From the NCBI GenBank assembly GCA_027924645.1, contig BSBN01000047.1:4836001-4900000 (forward strand): DNA of 64,000 bases, in the 5' to 3' direction. The notes beneath the pieces were generated by a model. The model was not told the origin of the DNA. It did not search any database and was given only the letters and a program-made list of their open reading frames with translations. This stretch comes from Cunninghamia lanceolata. Taxonomy: Eukaryota > Streptophyta > Pinopsida > Cupressales > Cupressaceae. The translations under genes were made by a program, and so were the position numbers. Below, piece after piece: positions 10,961 through 19,832 of the stretch (position 1 is its first letter; every line of letters begins with the position of its first letter).

Positions 10961-11087
10961 TGCAGCATGATTTAAACCATGAATCTTGGTGGGAAGAAAG
11001 GTTTTTAACTGCTACACTTAAGTGATGAGTTTTTGCAGTTTCTTTATTTGTTTCACAGCAGAAGAGGGTCTATATGACACGCAACTA

Positions 11088-11092
11088 CTATG
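11088..11092. other. Target-site duplication of element A
   Basis: CTATG directly before the 5' LTR is repeated directly after the 3' LTR (18544-18548), a 5-bp duplication typical of LTR retrotransposon integration. Rejoining the flanks restores the collinear LTR of family I. Confidence 0.85.
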
Positions 11093-11647
11093 TGTTGGCA
11101 AGAGACACTATATGGATTCATGGTTGTTGTCATTGATGGCAACAAAGGTCATCCCACATATCCGCAAGTCATGATGTGTCTCTACCGGAAGTCAGAATAA
11201 AGAATGTTGTGGTCCGGTGAAGAAGAACAGAGCATGTGGCAAGGTCCGACAGATTGGTCCGGACCTCTCAGTGGAAGTGTCTTGGTACAGTGCGGATTTG
11301 GGAAAGTCAAAAGGACTACCCTGAGTGGTATATTCCAAGGATTTAGCCTCCGGTGATGAACAAAGAAAAAGATATAAATGGTTGAGTACCGGATTCCTGA
11401 GAGACAGTGAAAACAGAGGAAGAACTGACTGGCAGAGTATCAGACTGCTTTCCGGATGGGTTACTGATGATGACAGAAGTTGTGAAGGCATGAATCATGT
11501 TTGGCCGACATGATTAATGATATCTACAAGTATATGCTTGATCCGCATTGCTTGGTGAGGAAGGATTCAGCCGACAGAATGAAAGTTTATAAGAAACTAG
11601 ACTGTTCCGGATGCCGACTAGAAAGGTGATGAAATTACTTGTGCGGA

Positions 11648-11656
11648 TATATATAG
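11648..11656 (+). promoter_or_regulatory. Candidate TATA box in the A-family LTR
   Basis: TATATATAG in a GC-richer context (GTGCGGA before, AGGATGG after). It is repeated at 18006, 47153 and 53455 in the other LTR copies. Position fits a U3/R boundary; the transcription start was not determined. Confidence 0.5.
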
Positions 11657-12150
11657 AGGATGGATTTAGTTGTGAAGTGTGTGGTGATGTAGAGAGATAT
11701 GCGAAGAAGTTCAAAGAAAGAGCAGAGGTAGCAAAAAGGATCCGGTATGTGAAAGATAGCAGAATAAAGAACAGAGGAAAGATGAAGTGCAGCAGATCAG
11801 TGTACTGAGCCTAACCGGAACTGAACTCCAGCATATGCAGATGCTTCCAATCAGTTCAAGACTGTGATTCTCATCACTTTGTAGACAGTGTGTCTTCTTG
11901 TAGGCAGTGGGCCTCTTGTGAGCAGTGTGCTCGGGCAGTGAGCCCTAATTGGCAAGTGCCATTTTTGTAATTTCCTATTCTTCTAACAGAGAATAATTCT
12001 TGGGTTAATCACCCCGTGGTTTTCTCCCTTAACAGGGTTTCCACGTCAAAAATACTATGTCATGTGTTTCTTATTTCATGGTTAATGTTTTTGTGTTTGA
12101 TTTTATGCTACATCAATTAAAAGAAAAGTTCAATAAGGGAAATAATTAGG

Positions 12151-12181
12151 ATAACTGATTCACCCCCCCCCTCTCAGTTAT
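12151..12181 (+). other. C-loop hairpin before the primer site, element A
   Basis: Stem ATAACTGA/TCAGTTAT (8 bp) with a loop TTCACCCCCCCCCTC, ending 5 bp before the LTR end. Equivalent hairpins with compensating stem changes lie at the same place in copia elements C, D, F and G. Confidence 0.75.
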
Positions 12182-12188
12182 CAACAAT

Positions 12189-12200
12189 TGGTATCAGAGC
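12189..12200 (+). other. Primer-binding site of element A (initiator tRNA-Met type)
   Basis: TGGTATCAGAGC two bases after the LTR. The following ~45 bp (AGTTCCTC..., CTTGAGGA.GATC) also match the leader of the copia elements. Confidence 0.9.
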
Positions 12201-12251
12201 TAAGTTCCTCCTAATAGAGCCTAACAGCTTGAGGAAGATCTAGGATTTCAA

Positions 12252-13370
12252 ATGGATGCATATGGTTTAAGGGAGCAACTCAAGACTGCCCTTGAGGATC
12301 TTGAACAGTCAAATTCTGAAGTCAGTGAATTAAAGGAAAGACTCAAACAGGCTGATGAATTCATGAGAGAATTAAAAGACAAATTAAGTCTCTCTATGAA
12401 AAAGAGAAAGGAACTGCTTCAACAGTTGGCAAGACAAAGTGAAGAAAGCAATACAAATGAGGAATTGACTGAGCAAACCAAGTTATGTGAAAAGTTATCA
12501 AAAGAAGTCATTATGTTAAGACATGAAATGGAATCAGGAACTATAAAGTTTACTCAAGAGATTGAAGAAAAAAGAAAGGCTGAAGACAATCTAAGACAAT
12601 CTCTTAAAGAAAAATCAGAAGAATGCCACCAGATGGACAGGATTATCAGACACCTTGAATCTGATCTTGAAGATGCCAAAGATAATGAAGGAAAACTTGA
12701 GGATCAAATTGCCTCTCTCAAAAGAGACCTTCAAACAACAAATGAATATAAAGAGAAATTCAAGATAAGTTCTGCTCAACTTGAAGTTCTTCTTGGAAGT
12801 CAAAAGAGGACAGATGACAAGTATGGCTTGGGATATGAGAAAGGAGAAAGCTCCGGATCCGGTCAGAAGAATCTTGGATCAGAAAATCCAAGGAGTAGGC
12901 CTAGAAGACCTCCGGTAAGACAGCCAAATGCTCAAAGATATCCATCCTTCAATGGATACTGCCACAACTGCAACCACTTTGGTCACAAAGCTAATCAGTG
13001 CAGAATGAGAATGAATCAGATTAATTCATCCTTCTCCGGACAATGCTTCAACTGCAAAAGGTATGGACACAAATCCCATGAATGCAGAAGTATGCAAGCA
13101 AACAAATCATTCAAAGGTAGATGCTTCACATGCAATAGAGTAGGTCATATGGCTAATCAATGCAGATCAAGAGGATATCAGTCAAATATGCAAAGAAATG
13201 TTATTTGCCAAATCTGCAATAGGTCTGGTCATAATGCTAAAGTTTGCAGAAACAAGAATCAGGACAAAAGAGGTCCGGTGTATAATCAGAATCAAGACAA
13301 GGGTAAACAAAAGATGAATGCGGATGAGGTTAGGAATCAGATGAGCAAGATTTGGGTGAAGAAAAGTTAA
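12252..13370 (+). CDS. ORF1 of element A: coiled-coil and four-CCHC-knuckle gag-like protein
   Basis: Intact 372-codon frame. The start ATG at 12252 follows the shared leader and matches the starts in B and H. Residues ~1-200 form a Glu/Lys/Leu-rich coiled coil. Residues ~190-205 hold YGLGYEKGESS, a motif like the linker of plant copia gag proteins. An Arg/Pro-rich segment follows, then four knuckles near residues 237-250, 264-277, 290-303 and 319-332 (CHNCNHFGHKANQC, CFNCKRYGHKSHEC, CFTCNRVGHMANQC, CQICNRSGHNAKVC), and a basic tail. The UBN2 capsid domain of the copia elements is absent. Inferred role: RNA binding or packaging of the element's own transcript into particles made by a helper. 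The frame in B runs 20 codons further; A has a TAA there (Ser to stop), trimming a tail that contains DSGAD. Confidence 0.85.
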   Translation: MDAYGLREQLKTALEDLEQSNSEVSELKERLKQADEFMRELKDKLSLSMKKRKELLQQLARQSEESNTNEELTEQTKLCEKLSKEVIMLRHEMESGTIKFTQEIEEKRKAEDNLRQSLKEKSEECHQMDRIIRHLESDLEDAKDNEGKLEDQIASLKRDLQTTNEYKEKFKISSAQLEVLLGSQKRTDDKYGLGYEKGESSGSGQKNLGSENPRSRPRRPPVRQPNAQRYPSFNGYCHNCNHFGHKANQCRMRMNQINSSFSGQCFNCKRYGHKSHECRSMQANKSFKGRCFTCNRVGHMANQCRSRGYQSNMQRNVICQICNRSGHNAKVCRNKNQDKRGPVYNQNQDKGKQKMNADEVRNQMSKIWVKKS

Positions 13371-14083
13371 GAGAATGTAGAGGTTGGATCCGCACCAGAC
13401 TCTGGTGCTGATATTTCTTCCGGAAATTAAAAAGTGAGCTCAGGCTCAGGGGGAGACTCAAAGAAAATCTTGTTCCCCCAGCCAAACAAGTGGTGCCGGA
13501 TGTGGCACAAGATGCGGATCAAAGGGTTTGTAGATATGAGTCTTGAGATACTTCAGTCAAGTTTTCAGAGGTCCGCATGGAGTTATGAAGAAGCTGTGAT
13601 CGATCAAATAAGATCTGTTCAGGGAGATGCTCCGGTATGATAAAGAATTACAAAAAGGTCCGGAAAGATCCGGAAATGCACTATCTTGTTCTGCGGATTG
13701 GACAGAGTGTTTGGGATGTTCTTGTAGTATGTTACCTCGATTTATTCATGATTGAAAGATCCGGATGATATCCACAGATCAGGACTAATCCGGGATACTC
13801 CAAGCTATCTAGACAAGGCAAACCGGAATGATGTAGGTGAAGCATTTATTGCAGACAGATATTAGGGTTCGCGGAGCAATTTAAGGGATTTCTCAAAGGA
13901 CATTTGCTCATTCTACACTCAAGAAGAAGCGAAAAGTGGAGCTCTGCAACAAGGTTCTTCAAGCACACCAAGGATCTCCTGCCGAAGCTATTGGATAAAG
14001 AAATCAATCCAACCATTCCGTGCAAACCGAAGGCGCATAAGGTATTCTCCATTTTTCATTACCTCACTGCAAATCTTTGAAGA
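13371..14083 (+). other. ORF1-ORF2 spacer of element A with copia U3-like block
   Basis: No gene seen. About 13505-13770 is clearly related to the U3 of copia LTRs in the same orientation: it shares AAAGGGTTTGTAGATATGAG, AGTCAAGTTTTCAGAGGTCC and CTGCGGATTGGA.AGAGT with the LTRs of D (from ~26620) and C (about 28020-28250 on the minus strand). The rest (13830-14083) is a leader with ATTAGGGTT.GCGGAGCAA shared with B and, weakly, with H. B has the same arrangement (48933-49584). An internal promoter for ORF2 is possible but not shown. Confidence 0.7.
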
Positions 14084-17000
14084 ATGGCTACTCCAAACAT
14101 AGTTAAGATCTCTGATAGACCTCGCCCCTCATTCAAGAAACATCCCTACAAATCATTGGAGGTAGACCCACTAGGAGCCTTCTCTAGTGTTCCTCACGGA
14201 GTTCTACACACCGAAGACATTAGGGTTTACATACATGCAAACATTGAGGAATTTGGGGAATTCAAATTAAGAGACCTCTATCACAAGCAGCTGATTGACA
14301 ATGCTTTTGAGCTTAAACCAGAGTATAAGGATATTCAGAAGAAACAATTTGAGCAATTTATTCATTTCCCCTGTTTTGAAGAGGATGAATGGGTCCGGTA
14401 TGTACTGAGCAGGATGCATGACAACTTTCTATGGCTAGATAGACCCTGCAAGATCACAAAAGAGGCAATTAGAGCAGTAACTGGCCTATACTCTTCCGGA
14501 GGAGTACCTATCCTCAAATCTGTCAAGAACAACATTGTAACTGAGGCCACCGGATCAAAATTTGACAAAAGGGCAATGACCATTGAAGACATCTCCGATC
14601 CGGATATCAAATATGCATCAATGATAATAGGATACAAGATCTATCACTCCAGCAGGGAGAATTCTGTATCCGGAACGGCAATATACACTGCTTATGAAAT
14701 GTTAAGAAAGAATGCAGAATATGATCTCTGCGAACTACTACTAAGCCAATTAATGGAAAACATACAGAAAATCAAGAAGGATAAGAAGAATTCCTTTAAG
14801 TATGGTACTCTTATTGTATGTCTATTCTTCTATTTCATGAATGAGCTACCCGGAACAAGTGGATGGGTATGGCAGAATGACAAACCTGTTGCAGTCCAGA
14901 TAAGAGACTACTTGCATGGACTTGGGGATGCAAAAGCGAGAAATTCAGCTCTATGGGGATACTTCAAAAACTTTCAGAGCATGATGCAAGCAAGAGAGAG
15001 AATTCCCCAGTCTCTCATTGAGAAATACAAGGACTCAGTGTGCTTTATGGTTGACACTGATCAGTGCCTAATGGAGGCAGTGGAGCCAAGGACTGTCTGG
15101 ATCATGCCCATGGGGTATGAAGTTGATGAACAGATAGTGGAGCTGCATGTTCAACACATGCTAAGTCAGCCCAAAGATCCTAAGGCAGAAAGGTTTGGAA
15201 CCTTTGAGGAGCTGAGTGTAAAAATACATGTAGAACTCAGGGAACCTGAGATTAAAAGAAAGGTAAGAAAAGAAGTAGAGCACATTGCTCAAGGCCTAGG
15301 TATCTCAAAGGAGGCACTTGATGCCAGCCGGGAAAAGAGGAGGAAGGCCGAGGAAGAAGAGAAAAGCAAAGAAAGTGCTCCGGTTGGAGCTCCCACCCGG
15401 ACCAGATCAACAAAGAGATCTGCACCTCCCTCAACCAAAAGTTCAAAACCGGAAGTCCAGGCATCCGGTAAGAGATCCAAGACAAAAGCCACAAGGGCTT
15501 ATGGAAGCCAAAAGGATGAAGAGGAAACAGAATCAGATGAGGGAGTAAGAGAAGCAAAGAAACAGAAGAAGAAAGGATCCGGTAAGCCCTCCACAGGCCA
15601 AGACAAGGATGAAATGGCAGAGGTAACTGTTGAAAAGCCCACTCTGTCACTAGAGAGCATAATCAAGTCGGTCACGGTGGATGGAAACCTTCAACCAATG
15701 ACTGAATCCTATGATGACTTCAGTGAGGCAGACCAAAAGACTCTGCAGGAAGCCACAGTTAAATATCTGAACATATACAATAAGGCTTTCATTGAGATCA
15801 TATCTCTCATTCCTAAAAGCCTAGAGAAGGAAATGGAAGTAAGAAAGAATAATGCTCATGCCAAAGATCTTGAGATCCGGGAGCAGATAGCTATTCAGCT
15901 ATATCCTCAAATTGATCCCAAGACAATGAACATTATCTTCAAGGACTGCAAAGATGAGTTCAGAAGCAAAGCCAGGATGAATCAACTCATGCTTGGTGAG
16001 ACTGACAAAGTGGCCCACGAAACAGAAGAGATCCTCCGGAAGGCCTTCAAAAGGTTCAATCTTCCTGTTGTAGAGGACTTAGGTGCAGAAACAGCTGCTG
16101 ATTTGGAATCTTCTGTTCCGGAAGAAGTGAGCCCTGAACAGACAAGTGAGGACTTGGGACCCTCTGCTCCAGAAGAAGTGGCCCATGAACAAGTTAGCAT
16201 CTCTCCTCCGGTTTCCCCTACAGTCTCCGGATCCAAAGAAGAAGAGCAATTACAGGAGAAGGAAGCAGTGGTGAAAGACAAAGAGGTTGACAGTTCTAAG
16301 ACTGCAGAAGAGAAGAAACATCTGTCTCCGGCAAGAGACACTGCACAAACTGTTCAACAATTTTTGAGCAAAGAAACTCTAGAGATTGATGAACCGGAGC
16401 TTCTAAAAGGCCCATTTGATTTTGACTCTCTCTCTCCGGTACAAACAATGAAGATAGCTTCATTTGCAAATGCCAAGGCAAATGAAAAGCTCCTGAAGTC
16501 TCATATGGAAGACTGTAAGTTGATAGAGGCTGCCTCCGGAGTACTTGTGAAGATCATGCCATCAATCCAAATAGATCCGACAGCCTCCACTTCCGGTAAT
16601 CTAAAAACCTTAGTCAGCAGTGTTGATACACATTTTGATTCTCTAGAAAAATCAGCTGAAGAAAAGGTCCGGAAGGAATTTTTGGATAAGAGATTTTCAG
16701 AGATATTAGAATTAATTTCTAAAGATAGGAAGATTGTAAGCATTGGAATAAAGAGCTTAGAGAATGCTCTTAAGGATGGCGGTGATATCTATAAATTTTG
16801 TATATCCTGGTCAAAGGCAACAGCCGCATTTGACAAGAAAATAAAAGAGGAACAGGATAAGCTACAAAGCTTATCTCAAAGTTTTGATCCTCTCTCTTCC
16901 TCTATAATAAATCAAGAATGTCAGACTATTGCAGTCTTGAACGAAATAAAGAATCTTGAGAAGGAAAGGAAGAACATCACCAACCGGATGGGAGAACTTA

Positions 17001-17218
17001 GAAGGATTATAATCCCTAAGTTGGAAACCATGCATGAGGCCATCAGTGATGCTAGGACCACCGCCCAAACAAAAGATCCGACAGATCTCAAGCGGGCAGA
17101 AGCGTTTGCATTTTTGTTAAGTGGTCACATTTCAATTTTGGACAGAATGAAGCAAAGTTGGGCTACCGAAATGATTCAATTACAGACATCCTTTGCAGAC
17201 ATTCTTCAATATATGTGA
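14084..17218 (+). CDS. ORF2 of element A: 1044-residue protein of unknown function
   Basis: Single open frame starting MATPNIVKISDRPRP in the context GAAGAATGGCT; the same start is used in B and H. I do not recognise an enzyme. Residues ~1-390 look globular, with conserved blocks VDPLGAFSSVPHGVLHTED, DEWVRYVLSRMHDNFLWL, CKITKEAIRAVTGLYSSGG, LGDAKARNSALWGYFKNF and WIMPMGYEVDEQIVELHVQH. The ITKEAI..VTGL block and helix-rich layout resemble the 'putative plant transposon protein' domain often found downstream of gag/pol in plant elements (inference). Residues ~400-520 are Lys/Glu/Ser-rich and disordered, with nuclear-localisation-like KKQKKK and KRSKTK. Residues ~520-1044 are mostly helical or coiled coil, interrupted by a Pro/Glu/Ser-rich part near 660-760. 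There is no RT, integrase or protease motif. A 23-residue duplication-like insert (PEEV...PEEV) near 680-710 is absent from B. The frame is intact in this recent copy. Confidence 0.85.
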   Translation: MATPNIVKISDRPRPSFKKHPYKSLEVDPLGAFSSVPHGVLHTEDIRVYIHANIEEFGEFKLRDLYHKQLIDNAFELKPEYKDIQKKQFEQFIHFPCFEEDEWVRYVLSRMHDNFLWLDRPCKITKEAIRAVTGLYSSGGVPILKSVKNNIVTEATGSKFDKRAMTIEDISDPDIKYASMIIGYKIYHSSRENSVSGTAIYTAYEMLRKNAEYDLCELLLSQLMENIQKIKKDKKNSFKYGTLIVCLFFYFMNELPGTSGWVWQNDKPVAVQIRDYLHGLGDAKARNSALWGYFKNFQSMMQARERIPQSLIEKYKDSVCFMVDTDQCLMEAVEPRTVWIMPMGYEVDEQIVELHVQHMLSQPKDPKAERFGTFEELSVKIHVELREPEIKRKVRKEVEHIAQGLGISKEALDASREKRRKAEEEEKSKESAPVGAPTRTRSTKRSAPPSTKSSKPEVQASGKRSKTKATRAYGSQKDEEETESDEGVREAKKQKKKGSGKPSTGQDKDEMAEVTVEKPTLSLESIIKSVTVDGNLQPMTESYDDFSEADQKTLQEATVKYLNIYNKAFIEIISLIPKSLEKEMEVRKNNAHAKDLEIREQIAIQLYPQIDPKTMNIIFKDCKDEFRSKARMNQLMLGETDKVAHETEEILRKAFKRFNLPVVEDLGAETAADLESSVPEEVSPEQTSEDLGPSAPEEVAHEQVSISPPVSPTVSGSKEEEQLQEKEAVVKDKEVDSSKTAEEKKHLSPARDTAQTVQQFLSKETLEIDEPELLKGPFDFDSLSPVQTMKIASFANAKANEKLLKSHMEDCKLIEAASGVLVKIMPSIQIDPTASTSGNLKTLVSSVDTHFDSLEKSAEEKVRKEFLDKRFSEILELISKDRKIVSIGIKSLENALKDGGDIYKFCISWSKATAAFDKKIKEEQDKLQSLSQSFDPLSSSIINQECQTIAVLNEIKNLEKERKNITNRMGELRRIIIPKLETMHEAISDARTTAQTKDPTDLKRAEAFAFLLSGHISILDRMKQSWATEMIQLQTSFADILQYM

Positions 17219-17296
17219 GTATGTAAATATGCGGCTAAGTATAAGAAATTTTTGAAAATTTTGATATGCGGACCCTACCCTTTGCCATTGATGTCA

Positions 17297-17449
17297 AAGG
17301 GGGAGTGAGGAGCAGTGAAAAATGAGGGATCCAACTAAGGGGGAGTTCCGGAAATTGTATATAAAGACAGAGCATCAGCAAAGGGGGAGCATAGTGAAAA
17401 CACTTAGTCATTTTTCACTAAGTGTTGCCATCAATGCCAAAGGGGGAGA
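17297..17449 (+). other. Multiple polypurine-tract-like modules, element A
   Basis: Four GGGGGAG runs (TCAAAGGGGGAG, TAAGGGGGAG, CAAAGGGGGAG, CCAAAGGGGGAGA) precede the 3' LTR. The last (17439-17449) abuts the LTR and is the likely plus-strand primer. TTTTTCAC...TGTTGCCATCAATG just before it is shared with the copia elements. Confidence 0.75.
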
Positions 17450-17450
17450 T

Positions 17451-18543
17451 TGTTGGCAAGAGACACTATATGGATTCATGGTTGTTGTCATTGATGGCAA
17501 CAAAGGTCATCCCACATATCCGCAAGTCATGATGTGTCTCTACCGGAAGTCAGAATAAAGAATGTTGTGGTCCGGTGAAGAAGAACAGAGCATGTGGCAA
17601 GGTCCGACAGATTGGTCCGGACCTCTCAGTGGAAGTGTCTTGGTACAGTGCGGATTTGGGAAAGTCAAAAGGACTACCCTGAGTGGTATATTCCAAGGAT
17701 TTAGCCTCCGGTGATGAACAAAGAAAAAGATATAAATGGTTGAGTACCGGATTCCTGAGAGACAGTGAAAACAGAGGAAGAACTGACTGGCAGAGTATCA
17801 GACTGCTTTCCGGATGGGTTACTGATGATGACAGAAGTTGTGAAGGCATGAATCATGTTTGGCCGACATGATTAATGATATCTACAAGTATATGCTTGAT
17901 CCGCATTGCTTGGTGAGGAAGGATTCAGCCGACAGAATGAAAGTTTATAAGAAACTAGACTGTTCCGGATGCCGACTAGAAAGGTGATGAAATTACTTGT
18001 GCGGATATATATAGAGGATGGATTTAGTTGTGAAGTGTGTGGTGATGTAGAGAGATATGCGAAGAAGTTCAAAGAAAGAGCAGAGGTAGCAAAAAGGATC
18101 CGGTATGTGAAAGATAGCAGAATAAAGAACAGAGGAAAGATGAAGTGCAGCAGATCAGTGTACTGAGCCTAACCGGAACTGAACTCTAGCATATGCAGAT
18201 GCTTCCAATCAGTTCAAGACTGTGATTCTCATCACTTTGTAGACAGTGTGTCTTCTTGTAGGCAGTGGGCCTCTTGTGAGCAGTGTGCTCGGGCAGTGAG
18301 CCCTAATTGGCAAGTGCCATTTTTGTAATTTCCTATTCTTCTAACAGAGAATAATTCTTGGGTTAATCACCCCGTGGTTTTCTCCCTTAACAGGGTTTCC
18401 ACGTCAAAAATACTGTGTCATGTGTTTCTTATTTCATGGTTAATGTTTTTGTGTTTGATTTTATGCTACATCAATTAAAAGAAAAGTTCAATAAGGGAAA
18501 TAATTAGGATAACTGATTCACCCCCCCCTCTCAGTTATCAACA
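17451..18543 (+). repeat. 3' LTR of element A
   Basis: 1093 bp, almost identical to the 5' LTR. The hairpin is at 18509-18538 and the TSD copy CTATG at 18544-18548. Confidence 0.92.
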
Positions 18544-19730
18544 CTATGTCCCGATGTTGTGAGCCGGTATGCCATTAATGGCAGAGTTGCACAGAGGTAT
18601 GGGTCGAAGGGACACACTAACTACTCGATTTAGATAGAAAATCATGACAAGGTGTTGTAGGTCAAGATCTTGCCTATCCTTTCCCTCCTGTTTGTGCGGC
18701 TGCATTGAATGTTTTTGGCACCCCTAGCAGTGCATTGTATCTGGTCGTATCTTTGGGGGGTTGCCCTGGAATTAATGTAAGGAGGGTCCATCTTCCTACT
18801 TTTTAAGGAGGACTGTGTGACCCATTTAGAGATTGTTGAAGGCCTGGGCATTTTTTGTGTAAATAATGAAGAACAGGGCATGATCTTGGCTGTTTTATCC
18901 CATTTTGGAGTTTATGTGTTGCAGCATGAATGTATTTTGCACATATTTTTAGTTTCATGTTGATATAAATAAAAAATGCTATATTGCATGTGTCTATCTA
19001 CTTGTCTCCATTTGCTGCATGTTATTCTCCTTCTTTTGAATCTGGTTGCTAAGGGTTTCATAGATTCTAGGGTATAGATGTCTATACTACATGTCTGATC
19101 TCTAACTTCCATTCAAGCAGTGCATTAAACTATTTTAGGTCAAGCATGGAGAAGGTTGCATGTCAGCAGGGATATTTGTAAGTAGAGGCAGTTAGATACC
19201 CATTCTTGGGTGATGTTTGTAAGGCAAGCATCAGTTCAACCCCCTGAAACTTGAGTGAAAGTTGCAAACCATCTGTTGTATACATCTAGTTGACTCCTTG
19301 CCCAATGGATAGGCACCAATCTGCTCCTGGGTTAGTAGTTATGAGCCAAAACCCCTTGTCTTGCATCCAGGACATTATGTCCACCCATCTCATCACTTCC
19401 ACCTGTTAGTGTAGGAGTAGGATTAGGAACCCCCTGCATACTCTCATACCCAACCAAACACATATGTCCAAGAATGTTGCCAACCTTGTGATCTATCATA
19501 TAGATCTTGGTCCATACATGAGAGTATTCTACCTGTTATTGTCAAGTTAGATCTTTCTATCATTGAGCTAGTTAAGGTTACATCTTTAGCTATAGGGATA
19601 CCCCCCTTGGTGTGGCAGAACCAGAAGTGAAGGGGAGGTAGCTCACACAACCTCCTGTATTAGTTGGCTGAATCTGCCTATGCATTAGAAGTGGCAAACC
19701 CTAATGCTGATTCAGAAGAAAAAACCAACA

Positions 19731-19832
19731 AAATGGTGACTCTACTGGGGAGTTGATTTAAAAGAATAATATCTATGTGCCCATTCGAGTCGCAACAAAA
19801 TGGTGACTCTGCTGCCAGTGGAGTCACCATTT
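19731..19832. other. Palindrome centre: two primer sites joined tail to tail
   Basis: After the left LTR comes primer site 1 (19734, TGGTGACTCTACTGGGG), ~50 bp of leader, then primer site 2 (19801, TGGTGACTCTGCTG). This runs straight into the reverse complement of primer site 1 of the opposite LTR (CCAGTGGAGTCACCA, ~19815-19829). The join is inside the primer-site repeat at a CTG/CAG microhomology. Confidence 0.8.

Larger units (their letters stand above)
11093..12186 (+). repeat. 5' LTR of element A
   Basis: 1094 bp, TGTTGGCAAGAG...TTATCAACA, rich in CCGG. Contains a TATATATAG box and ends with a C-loop hairpin just before the primer site. Short open frames inside it occur equally in the 3' LTR and are not genes. 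Confidence 0.92.
11093..18543 (+). mobile_element. Element A: young pol-less LTR retrotransposon with two intact ORFs
   Basis: Complete 7451-bp element: 5' LTR, tRNA-Met primer site, ORF1 (coiled coil plus zinc knuckles), spacer with a copia-LTR-like block, ORF2 (1044 codons), four polypurine-like modules, 3' LTR and a CTATG TSD. By eye the two LTRs differ at only two substitutions and one base in a C run, so insertion is recent. No reverse transcriptase, integrase, RNase H or complete protease is present. Its terminal sequences match those of the copia elements in this window, which points to mobilisation in trans. It lies inside the 2.87-kb LTR of family I. Confidence 0.9.
5924..19730 (+). 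mobile_element. Element I: Ty3/gypsy-like (Tat/Ogre-type) element, truncated, gag only
   Basis: Contains a 5'-truncated LTR (5924-6989), tRNA-Arg-type primer sites, a broken gag (7381-9269), and a long LTR (9406-19730) split by element A. No protease, reverse transcriptase, RNase H or integrase is visible. The sequence just before 9406 is not a purine tract, so an internal deletion is likely. Assignment to the Tat/Ogre group is inferred from the 2.87-kb LTR, the retrotransposon-gag domain and the tRNA-Arg primer site. The LTR at 9406-19730 is itself followed by a primer site, so the boundary of the original element is uncertain. Confidence 0.55.
9406..19730 (+). repeat. 2.87-kb LTR of family I, split by element A
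   Basis: Starts TGTTAGTAAT and ends AACCAACA. Removing element A and one TSD copy leaves about 2869 bp, matching the inverted copy at 19833-22698 (2866 bp) end to end. The upstream half carries the G-box-like array; the downstream half equals the truncated LTR at 5924-6989. It is followed directly by a primer site (from 19734), so it behaves as a 5' LTR for what lies to its right. Confidence 0.8.

Noticed and set aside
11192..11808. Several small frames (62-99 codons) in the A-family LTR, repeated at 17550-18166 and partly at 46698-46997 and 53000-53299
   Set aside because: They recur only because LTRs are repeated, overlap on opposite strands, and break in copy B. No start context or homology supports them.
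13434..13640. A 68-codon frame between ORF1 and ORF2 of element A
   Set aside because: It lies in the copia U3-like block and is not conserved in B (stops).
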